A stretch of 13,242 nucleotides of DNA. Origin: CAYFUR01 sp964346275. GTDB taxonomy: Bacteria > Sumerlaeota > Sumerlaeia > SLMS01. Shown here one piece after another: positions 1 through 6,345 of the stretch. A program made the translations under genes and the position numbers. The stretch covers positions 1 to 13,242 of the forward strand of contig CAYFUR010000105.1 in NCBI GenBank assembly GCA_964346275.1, written 5' to 3'. Under the pieces are notes generated by a model. The model was not told where the DNA came from and ran no database searches. It was given only the letters and a program-made list of their open reading frames with translations. Position 1 is the stretch's first letter. The number at the start of each line of letters is the position of its first letter.

Positions 1-1
1 A

Positions 2-92
2 TGGCGGACAGGGTGGGATTCGAACCCACGATACGCTATTAACGTATACACGCGTTCCAGGCGTGCGCCTTAAGCCACTCGGCCACCTGTCC
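2..92 (-). tRNA. tRNA-Ser (anticodon GGA), CCA end encoded
   Basis: Read on the minus strand, this folds as a complete class II tRNA of 91 nt. The 7-bp acceptor stem is GGACAGG/CCTGTCC, followed by discriminator G and an encoded CCA. The D arm is GCC/GGC with the loop GAGTGGCTTAA. The anticodon stem CACGC/GCGTG encloses the loop CTGGAAC, which puts GGA at plus-strand 56-58. The long variable arm has an ATACG/CGTAT stem, and the T arm is GTGGG-TTCGAAT-CCCAC. The long variable arm and the GGA anticodon identify a serine tRNA reading UCC and UCU. The gene is complete and is transcribed out of the left edge of the window. Confidence 0.96.
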
Positions 93-112
93 GCACGCGA
101 TGCAGGGCCCGA

Positions 113-141
113 AATACATGCATGAGACGCCCATGCGTCAA
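113..141 (-). promoter_or_regulatory. Putative sigma70-type promoter of the tRNA-Ser gene
   Basis: On the minus strand a -35 box TTGACG (plus 136-141) and a -10 box TGTATT (plus 113-118) are separated by exactly 17 bases. The -35 box matches the consensus at 5 of 6 positions and the -10 box at 4 of 6. The -10 box ends 20 bases before the mature tRNA 5' end, so transcription would start with a leader of about 13 nt, a normal distance for a tRNA promoter. The boxes are visible in the sequence; promoter activity is inferred. Confidence 0.55.
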
Positions 142-199
142 TGATTAATTCCCTCCTGTTTTCTGGCTCCGGGGAGGATGGAAAATGCGCTTGAGTTTT

Positions 200-271
200 C
201 CCCGGGGCGGTTCAGTTTGGACCGTAAGGGTCCCCGGGGGCGCTAGGGGTCTTTGTTTTTTCGGGAAAAAA
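200..271 (+). other. GC-rich inverted repeats and T-run upstream of the UroD-family gene
   Basis: Two copies of the palindrome CCCCGGGG (200-207 and 232-239) flank a hairpin GGACC-GTAAG-GGTCC (219-233). The two copies could also pair with each other. A T-rich stretch ending in six Ts (256-261) follows, and it forms a short inverted repeat with the A-run at 266-271. The whole block lies 28-100 bases before the UroD-family start codon, so it would sit in the leader if transcription begins further left. It could be an attenuator-like leader structure or simply GC-rich spacer. I could not identify a convincing plus-strand promoter in 93-299. Confidence 0.3.
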
Positions 272-299
272 TCTGTTTCGTTTTTGGGAGAGGTTCCAC

Positions 300-1337
300 A
301 TGAATGCGCAAAATGCTGATTTTAGACATCTTAGAAAACCTGATTTCGAGCGTCTGGTGAAAACGCTGAAGCGCGGCCAGGCAGACGCGGTCCCATTGAT
401 TGAGCTGGGAATTCATCCGGTGATCAAGGAGGCGGTGCTTGGCCGCCCGCTGGCATCGGTTGCTGATGATGTTGAGTTTATGTTGCGCATGGGATACGAT
501 TTTATCAAGGTGCAGCCGCGGATTAATTTCGAGACGAATCGGGCGCAGGTGGCCGGGGGGGATATCGATCGCGCCTGGGCGTCGGAGCATGGCGGCGTGA
601 TTCAGAGTTTCGAGGATTTCGAGGCGTATCCCTGGCCGAAGCCAGAGGACATCGATTATTCGCTTTTGGAGGAGGCGCGAACGGTTGTTCCCGAAGGCAT
701 GGGGATTATTGGCCAGTATGGCGACATCTTCACGACGTCGTGGGAAATGATGGGTTTCGAAAATTTCTCGATCGCGCTTTTTGAGGAGCCGGAGCTGGTC
801 GATGCGATCATGGAGAATGTCGGCTCGCTGATCACCAGCATGTTCGACACCATGGCGGACATGGATTGGCTCGGCGCCATGTGGTTTAGTGATGATATCG
901 CTTATACAACGGGCCTGATGGTCAGCCCGGCCGTTCTCCGCGAGCGCTTCTTTCCCTGGCTCAGGAAAGTGGGGGATGCGGCGGACCGCGCGGAGGTCCC
1001 TCTTCTTTATCACACCGATGGTGTTTTGTGGGAGGTCTTCGACGACATTATCGCTTGTGGAGTCTCTGCCCAGCACCCGATCGAGCCTCTTGCCATGGAA
1101 ATCAAGGAAGTCAAGGAACGCGTGGGCGACCGGCTGTGCCTCTGTGGTAATATCGACGTGGATGTGTTGTCGCGGGGAACGCCCGAGCAGGTGCAGGCCA
1201 AGGTGCGCCAGCGCCTGTCCGAAGTTGCGCCCGGGGGCGGCTACTGCCTCGGTTCGTCAAACTCGGTGCCTGACTTCGCCCGGGTGGAGAACTATCTCAT
1301 GATGGTCAAGACGGCCTTGGAGGAAGGCAGATACTGA
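300..1337 (+). CDS. Uroporphyrinogen decarboxylase (UroD)-superfamily protein, methyltransferase-like, not HemE
   Basis: This is a 345-residue protein of the UroD/MtaA/CmuA TIM-barrel superfamily, whose members include the haem enzyme HemE and zinc-dependent methyl-group transferases acting on corrinoid proteins. Family signals are the central IGQYGDIFTTSWEMMGF stretch, YHTDG near residues 237-241, and LCLCGNIDVDVLSRGTPEQV near 279-298. I see no N-terminal RQAGRY-type motif, which argues against HemE. Zinc methyltransferases of the family use His-x-Cys plus a distal Cys. Here the first pair reads H238-T-D240, and the distal site is C282-G-N, so Asp replaces Cys. The ATG at 300 is preceded by GGGAGAGG at 286-293, a good ribosome site. 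No corrinoid protein or partner methyltransferase is in the window, and the gene stands alone between a divergent tRNA and nifJ. The substrate is unknown. Confidence 0.8.
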   Translation: MNAQNADFRHLRKPDFERLVKTLKRGQADAVPLIELGIHPVIKEAVLGRPLASVADDVEFMLRMGYDFIKVQPRINFETNRAQVAGGDIDRAWASEHGGVIQSFEDFEAYPWPKPEDIDYSLLEEARTVVPEGMGIIGQYGDIFTTSWEMMGFENFSIALFEEPELVDAIMENVGSLITSMFDTMADMDWLGAMWFSDDIAYTTGLMVSPAVLRERFFPWLRKVGDAADRAEVPLLYHTDGVLWEVFDDIIACGVSAQHPIEPLAMEIKEVKERVGDRLCLCGNIDVDVLSRGTPEQVQAKVRQRLSEVAPGGGYCLGSSNSVPDFARVENYLMMVKTALEEGRY

Positions 1338-1354
1338 GGGTCTGGGGATTTTCC

Positions 1355-1370
1355 ATCGTGAAATCACGAT
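1355..1370 (+). terminator. Weak candidate terminator hairpin after the UroD-family gene
   Basis: A perfect 6-bp stem ATCGTG/CACGAT closes a 4-base AAAT loop, 18 bases after the stop codon of the UroD-family gene. A four-pair GGGA/TCCC outer helix is possible. The downstream bases are ATTCCCTTTA, not a true T-run, so intrinsic termination would be inefficient. Its position suggests a role in 3'-end formation, but this is tentative. Confidence 0.3.
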
Positions 1371-1603
1371 ATTCCCTTTACCCACACTCTGTAGGCGTGG
1401 GAATTTAGATTACTTAAAGCGGTTTCCCCGGGCCCCCAACTTCCCGGCTCGTGAAACCCGCTTTCGGAACACTCAGGGAACCGGGCCCAGCGAGCGGTCC
1501 TCTTCTGAAAATTCTATCGGAAACTGCGCGTCATCGCCTCGGGAATGAATTCAAAGGGATGCTCGACGCTCGCTTGACTCAAAGCCACACTGGGCCCCGG
1601 GAC

Positions 1604-1610
1604 AAAGGAG
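1604..1610 (+). promoter_or_regulatory. Ribosome binding site that decides the nifJ start
   Basis: AAAGGAG lies 8 bases before the ATG at 1619. This strong site, together with the family N-terminus beginning just downstream, sets the start at 1619 and not at the in-frame GTG at 1451. Confidence 0.8.
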
Positions 1611-1618
1611 ACCATCTG

Positions 1619-4600
1619 ATGGGTCAGATGACGACCATCGACGGCAATGAAGCTGTTGCTTATTCTGCGTATCTCACCAACGAAGTCATCGCTATTTATC
1701 CGATCACGCCATCGTCTCCCATGGGCGAATGGGCGGATCAGTGGATGAGCGAAGGACGATTGAACATCTGGGAAACGGCGCCTCATGTCTCGCAGATGCA
1801 AAGCGAAGCGGGTGTGGCCGGCGCCATTCACGGCTCGCTGCAGACAGGCGCGCTCTCGACGACCTTTACGGCGTCGCAGGGCCTGCTGCTGATGATTCCG
1901 AATCTTTATAAAATCGCCGGCGAGCTGACTTCTTGCGTCATCCATGTCGCCGCGCGAACCGTCGCGACTCACGCCCTGTCCATCTTTGGCGATCACAGTG
2001 ACGTCATGGCCTGCCGCCAGACCGGTTTCGGCCTCATCGCCTCCGGTTCTGTCCAGGAGGCCATGGATCTGGCTCTCATCTCCCAGGCGGCGAGCCTGGA
2101 ATCGCGAATTCCTATTATCCATTTTTTTGATGGTTTCCGGACTTCTCACGAGGTCTCGAAGGTTGAGCAGCCAGGTCTCGACCAAGTCCGCGAGATGATC
2201 TCGGACGATCTGGTTCGCGCCCATCGCGCCCGCGCCTTGACACCCGATTCACCGCTGCTTCGCGGCACGGCTCAGAATCCCGACGTCTTCTTCCAGGCGC
2301 GTGAGGCGTGCAACCCCTTCTATACAGCATGCCCCTCGCTCGTTCAGCAGTCCATGGACCAGTTTGCTGAGCTGACCGGCCGCCGTTACAACCTTTTCGA
2401 TTACATCGGAGCGGAAGATGCCGACCGTGTGATCATCCTCATGGGGTCTGGAGCGGAAGTCGCCCACGAGACGATCGAGAAACTTACGGACGAAGGCGAG
2501 AAGGTCGGTCTTCTGAAGGTTCGCCTCTACAGGCCTTGGGATGAGAACGCTTTTTTCGACGCCCTGCCGAAAACGGTCAAGAAGATTGCCGTGCTGGACC
2601 GAACGAAGGAGCCCGGGAGTCCCGGCGAGCCTCTCTATCTGGACGTGGTGACGTCGATGCAGGAGGCCTCCTCCGAAGGCCGGCTCCCCTTTGGCGCCAT
2701 GCCGCGGATTATCGGCGGGCGCTATGGCCTCTCCTCCAAGGATTTCACCCCCGCCATGGTGAAGGGTGTCTTCGACGAGTTGGATAAAGGCCAGCCCAAA
2801 AACCACTTCACCGTGGGCATCAACGACGACGTCTCGCACACGAGCATTCATTACGACCCGGCTTTCTCCGCCGAATCGGATGAAACCGTGCGTGCCGTTT
2901 TCTTTGGCCTCGGATCCGATGGCACCGTCGGCGCCAACAAAAACTCGATCAAGATCATTGGCGAGGAAACCGACAACTACGCCCAGGGCTACTTCGTCTA
3001 CGACTCGAAAAAGTCCGGCTCGATGACAACGTCCCACCTGCGCTTTGGCCCCAAGCCGATTCGGTCCTCCTATCTGATCAGCCGCGCCAACTTCGTGGCC
3101 TGCCACCAGTTTGGTTTTCTGGAAACGATCGACGTGCTGAAGATGGCTGATGAGGGCGCGACCTTCCTCCTCAACAGCCCCCATGGGCCGGAAGAAGTCT
3201 GGGATCATCTGCCCCGCGAAGTGCAGGAACAGATCATCCAGAAGAAACTCAAGTTCTATACAATCGACGCCGTCAGCGTGGCCGAGCAGGCGGGAATGGG
3301 CCGGCGCATCAACACGGTGATGCAAACCTGCTTCTTCGCGATCAGCGGTGTGCTCCCGCGCGATGAAGCAATCGCCAAGATTAAGGAATCGATTAAAAAG
3401 ACCTACGGCAAGCGCGGCGAAGCCGTCGTCCAGAAGAACTATGCGGCCGTCGATGCGGCGCTCGAGCATCTCCATGAAGTCCAGGTTCCCCAGCAGGTGT
3501 CCAGCTCGACCACCCGCAAGGCGCCCGTTCCCGCCAACGCTCCGGACTTCGTGAGGAATCTCACCGGAAAGATCATCGCGGGATACGGCGATGAACTTCC
3601 GGTCAGTGCTCTTCCCGTCGATGGAACATTTCCCACCGGCACCACGAAATACGAGAAGCGCAACATCGCTCTGGATATTCCGATCTGGGATGCCGACGTG
3701 TGTATACAGTGTGGCAAATGCTCGCTCGTCTGCCCCCATGGCGTCATTCGCGGCAAGGTCTACGAACCTGAAATGCTGAAGCAAGCCCCGGATGGCTTCA
3801 AGAGCGCCAAGAATCGCGATCCCAATCGCAAAGACATGATGTTCACGTTGCAGATATCGCCGGACGACTGCACTGGCTGCACGCTCTGCGTCGAGGTCTG
3901 CCCGGCCAAGAACAAGCAGCAGGCTGGCCTGAAAGCCATCAACATGGAAGGCAAAGAGCCGCACATCGAGCGGGAGAGGGAAAGCTGGGACTTCTTCAAG
4001 GAACTGCCCGTGATCGACCGCTCCGACCTGAATCAGAGCCGCGTCAAAGACGTCCAGCTTCTCGAAACACTCTTCGAATTTTCCGGCGCCTGCGCTGGTT
4101 GCGGTGAAACGCCCTATGTCAAGCTCCTCAGCCAGCTCTTCGGCGATCGCGCGCTGATTGCCAATGCCACGGGCTGCTCGTCAATTTACGGCGGCAATCT
4201 TCCCACGACGCCATGGACCACTGATGACAACGGCCGGGGCCCGGCCTGGTCGAACTCTCTTTTCGAAGATAACGCCGAGTTCGGGTTTGGCATGCGTCTG
4301 ACCCTGGACAAGCAGATCGAGTATGCCTGCGAGTTGCTGCAGCAGCTTTCCGGAACCGTGGGCGATAACTTAGTCGAAGAAATCATCCACGCTGAACAAA
4401 AAACGGAAGAGGACCTTTTGCGCCAGCGCGGACGCGTCCAGCTGCTGAAGGAAAAGCTGGAGGGCAACACCGACCAGAAAGCCCGCAATCTCTACAGCCT
4501 TGCGGATACGCTGGTGAAGAAGAGCGTCTGGATTCTCGGCGGAGACGGATGGGCCTACGATATCGGCTACGGCGGCCTGGACCACGTCCTGGCCAGCGGC

Positions 4601-5215
4601 CGCGACGTCAATGTCCTGGTTCTCGATACCGAGGTCTATTCCAACACCGGCGGCCAGCAATCGAAGGCGACGCCCCGCGCGGCCGTTGCCAAGTTCGCTG
4701 CTGGCGGCAAGCCCTCGGCCAAGAAGGACCTCGCGATGCTGGCCATGACCTATGGGAATATCTATGTCGCCCGGGTGGCCATGGGATCCAATGATGTTCA
4801 TACGATCAAAGCCTTTAACGAGGCGGAATCCTACCCCGGCCCCTCGCTGATTCTTGCGTATAGCCACTGCATCGCCCATGGCTATGACCTGGCCCTTGGC
4901 ATGAATCAGCAAAAGCTCGCCGTCCAGTCCGGCTATTGGCCTCTCATGCGCTATAATCCGCTTCGCGCCAACGAGGGCAAGAATCCCCTGCAGCTTGATT
5001 CCAAGCCGCCCAAGATTCCCCTTAAGGACTTTGTCTATAACGAAACGCGCTACCGCATGCTGGCCCACAGCAAGCCGGATGACGCCCGGGAGCTTCTCAA
5101 GAAGGCCCAGGAAGACGTCGACTCCCGTTGGAAACTCTACCAGCACCTCGCTTCCATGCCCGCTGATGGCAATGGGGCAGAAGCCGAGAACGATTCCGCC
5201 AAAGGCGCCAAATAA
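1619..5215 (+). CDS. nifJ: Pyruvate:ferredoxin (flavodoxin) oxidoreductase, single-chain
   Basis: This enzyme oxidises pyruvate with CoA to acetyl-CoA and CO2 and passes the electrons to ferredoxin or flavodoxin in the cytoplasm. The 1198 residues match the usual length of the homodimeric enzyme (about 1170-1200). Domain order is complete. The pyrimidine-binding N-terminal domain carries YPITPSSPMGE at 27-37 and R113. A gamma-type domain lies around 425-620. A two-cluster ferredoxin domain has C695, C698, C701, C705 and C751, C754, C757, C761. The C-terminal thiamine-diphosphate domain has GDG at 975-977 and N1009. Proximal-cluster cysteines are C825, C828, C853 and C1084. T30, R113 and N1009 correspond to the substrate-contacting residues known from the Desulfovibrio africanus enzyme. 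All key residues are present, so it should be active. The start at ATG 1619 has AAAGGAG eight bases upstream. The DHOD-like gene follows after 12 bases, probably in one operon. Reaction direction in vivo (oxidation or CO2-fixing) cannot be told from sequence. Confidence 0.97.
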   Translation: MGQMTTIDGNEAVAYSAYLTNEVIAIYPITPSSPMGEWADQWMSEGRLNIWETAPHVSQMQSEAGVAGAIHGSLQTGALSTTFTASQGLLLMIPNLYKIAGELTSCVIHVAARTVATHALSIFGDHSDVMACRQTGFGLIASGSVQEAMDLALISQAASLESRIPIIHFFDGFRTSHEVSKVEQPGLDQVREMISDDLVRAHRARALTPDSPLLRGTAQNPDVFFQAREACNPFYTACPSLVQQSMDQFAELTGRRYNLFDYIGAEDADRVIILMGSGAEVAHETIEKLTDEGEKVGLLKVRLYRPWDENAFFDALPKTVKKIAVLDRTKEPGSPGEPLYLDVVTSMQEASSEGRLPFGAMPRIIGGRYGLSSKDFTPAMVKGVFDELDKGQPKNHFTVGINDDVSHTSIHYDPAFSAESDETVRAVFFGLGSDGTVGANKNSIKIIGEETDNYAQGYFVYDSKKSGSMTTSHLRFGPKPIRSSYLISRANFVACHQFGFLETIDVLKMADEGATFLLNSPHGPEEVWDHLPREVQEQIIQKKLKFYTIDAVSVAEQAGMGRRINTVMQTCFFAISGVLPRDEAIAKIKESIKKTYGKRGEAVVQKNYAAVDAALEHLHEVQVPQQVSSSTTRKAPVPANAPDFVRNLTGKIIAGYGDELPVSALPVDGTFPTGTTKYEKRNIALDIPIWDADVCIQCGKCSLVCPHGVIRGKVYEPEMLKQAPDGFKSAKNRDPNRKDMMFTLQISPDDCTGCTLCVEVCPAKNKQQAGLKAINMEGKEPHIERERESWDFFKELPVIDRSDLNQSRVKDVQLLETLFEFSGACAGCGETPYVKLLSQLFGDRALIANATGCSSIYGGNLPTTPWTTDDNGRGPAWSNSLFEDNAEFGFGMRLTLDKQIEYACELLQQLSGTVGDNLVEEIIHAEQKTEEDLLRQRGRVQLLKEKLEGNTDQKARNLYSLADTLVKKSVWILGGDGWAYDIGYGGLDHVLASGRDVNVLVLDTEVYSNTGGQQSKATPRAAVAKFAAGGKPSAKKDLAMLAMTYGNIYVARVAMGSNDVHTIKAFNEAESYPGPSLILAYSHCIAHGYDLALGMNQQKLAVQSGYWPLMRYNPLRANEGKNPLQLDSKPPKIPLKDFVYNETRYRMLAHSKPDDARELLKKAQEDVDSRWKLYQHLASMPADGNGAEAENDSAKGAK

Positions 5216-5227
5216 AGGGGGAAAAGC

Positions 5228-6232
5228 ATGCCGGATCTCAGCACCACATACCTGGGAATGAACCTCAAAAACCCCCTGGTGGTCTCGGCTTCGCCACTTT
5301 GCGAACATCTCGATAACATCCGTGCCATGGAAGATCACGGCGCCGGGGCCATCGTTCTGCACTCTCTCTTTGAGGAGCAGATCAATCTTGAGTCCAACGA
5401 TCTCGATTTCTACCTGACCCACGGCCAGGAGAGCTTCGCCGAGGCCACGAGTTACTTTCCCGACCTGAACCAGTACAAGATCGGGCCCGAGGATTATCTC
5501 GAGCATATACGCCACTGCAAAGATGCCGTCGATGTCCCCATCATCGCCAGTCTTAATGGCGTCTCAACCGGTGGTTGGATTCGCTATGCGCGGGAAATGG
5601 AAAAGGCCGGCGCTGACGCGTTGGAACTCAACGTTTACTATGTCGCCGCGGATCCGAATCTCAGCAGCCAGGCCGTGGAAGACATGTATGTCGAGTTGGT
5701 TCACGACGTTCGCAAAAGCGTCGGCATTCCCATCGCTGTCAAGCTCGGCGCCTACTTCAGTTCCATGGGCCACTTTGTAAAGAAACTGGATGAAGCGGGC
5801 GCTGGCTCTCTCGTCATCTTCAACCGATTTTACCAGCCGGATTTCGACCTGGAAGAACTGGAGGTCGTACCTAACCTCCACCTCAGCACCTCCGAGGAGC
5901 TGAGGCTCCGCCTGCGTTGGGCGGCGATTCTCTATGGGCATATCCGCGCCGATATGGCGGTCACCGGCGGCGTCCATACCGCGGACGATGTTCTCAAGTG
6001 CATGATGGCGGGCGCCAATGTCTCCATGATGACGTCGGCCCTGTTGAAACATGGCATTCCCCATCTCTCCATCATTCGCGACACGTTGCTTCACTGGATG
6101 GAAGAGCGGGAGTACGATTCGATCAAGCAGATGCAGGGAAGCATGAGCCAGCAGGCCGTTAAAAAACCCGCCGCTTTCGAGCGCGCAAACTACCTCAAGG
6201 TGCTGAACTCCTACGCCGGACGGCGCCCGTAA
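5228..6232 (+). CDS. Dihydroorotate dehydrogenase-like flavoprotein lacking the catalytic Cys
   Basis: This is a 334-residue FMN-type TIM-barrel protein related to dihydroorotate dehydrogenase. Family signatures are the N-terminal LGMNLKNPLVVSASPL (about 9-24), a barrel strand at IASLNG, ALELNV at 131-136, IPIAVKLG, and the late phosphate-binding region around MAVTGGVHTADD and GANVSMMTSALL. In class 1 dihydroorotate dehydrogenases ELN-x-S-C-P carries the catalytic Cys base; here the stretch reads ELNVYYVAADP, with Y138 where Cys would be. Orotate formation is therefore unlikely, and the usual PyrD name would be misleading. The ATG at 5228 follows an A/G-rich ribosome site (5215-5224). It lies 12 bases after nifJ and ends at a strong terminator, so it is probably co-transcribed with PFOR. 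A redox role coupled to ferredoxin or pyruvate metabolism is inferred from that context only. Confidence 0.87.
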   Translation: MPDLSTTYLGMNLKNPLVVSASPLCEHLDNIRAMEDHGAGAIVLHSLFEEQINLESNDLDFYLTHGQESFAEATSYFPDLNQYKIGPEDYLEHIRHCKDAVDVPIIASLNGVSTGGWIRYAREMEKAGADALELNVYYVAADPNLSSQAVEDMYVELVHDVRKSVGIPIAVKLGAYFSSMGHFVKKLDEAGAGSLVIFNRFYQPDFDLEELEVVPNLHLSTSEELRLRLRWAAILYGHIRADMAVTGGVHTADDVLKCMMAGANVSMMTSALLKHGIPHLSIIRDTLLHWMEEREYDSIKQMQGSMSQQAVKKPAAFERANYLKVLNSYAGRRP

Positions 6233-6262
6233 CGCACCGGTCTTCGATTCTGTCTCTCACTT

Positions 6263-6302
6263 CTGTCCCCGGTCCTGGCCGGTTTGGCTGGGGACAGTTT
6301 TT
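6263..6302 (+). terminator. Intrinsic terminator of the nifJ-DHOD-like operon
   Basis: A perfect 8-bp stem CTGTCCCC (6263-6270) / GGGGACAG (6290-6297) is followed directly by five Ts (6298-6302). It begins 31 bases after the DHOD-like stop codon. The T-run lies on the plus side only, so it acts on the plus-strand operon. Confidence 0.85.
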
Positions 6303-6305
6303 GAG

Positions 6306-6345
6306 TTCCCCCTGTTTTCAAAAGTTCCGGGGGGAATTCTTTTCT
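6306..6345 (+). terminator. Second candidate terminator hairpin between convergent genes
   Basis: A 7-bp stem TTCCCCC (6306-6312) / GGGGGAA (6330-6336) follows the first terminator and leads into TTCTTTTCT (6337-6345). It overlaps the stop codon of the minus-strand histidine kinase at its right edge. The tail is T-rich only on the plus strand, so it looks like a backup terminator that keeps plus-strand transcripts out of the kinase gene. The stem could also fold in the kinase transcript, but without a U-run. Confidence 0.5.

Larger units (their letters stand above)
1338..1618 (+). other. Intergenic region before nifJ
   Basis: This stretch of 281 bases separates the UroD-family stop from the nifJ start. 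It holds a weak hairpin just after the UroD gene (1355-1370) and a second inverted repeat CCCAC/GTGGG (1381-1385 and 1397-1401). An AT-rich run at 1402-1417 could contain a -10 element, but no matching -35 box stands at 16-18 bases. The nifJ frame stays open through 1451-1618, but the encoded stretch resembles nothing in the family, so I treat it as leader. The nifJ promoter is expected here but I cannot place it. Confidence 0.4.

Noticed and set aside
300..1337. Assignment of the UroD-family gene as hemE
   Set aside because: The N-terminal Arg-rich HemE signature is absent, and the HTDG and CGN motifs are those of the methyltransferase-like branch.
1451..1618. In-frame N-terminal extension of nifJ by 56 codons from GTG 1451
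   Set aside because: The family N-terminus begins at the ATG at 1619, which has AAAGGAG eight bases upstream. The extension has no recognisable similarity and no ribosome site.
2249..3964. A 571-codon minus-strand reading frame inside nifJ
   Set aside because: It is fully antisense to conserved PFOR sequence; GC-rich third positions keep it open. No domain is recognisable.
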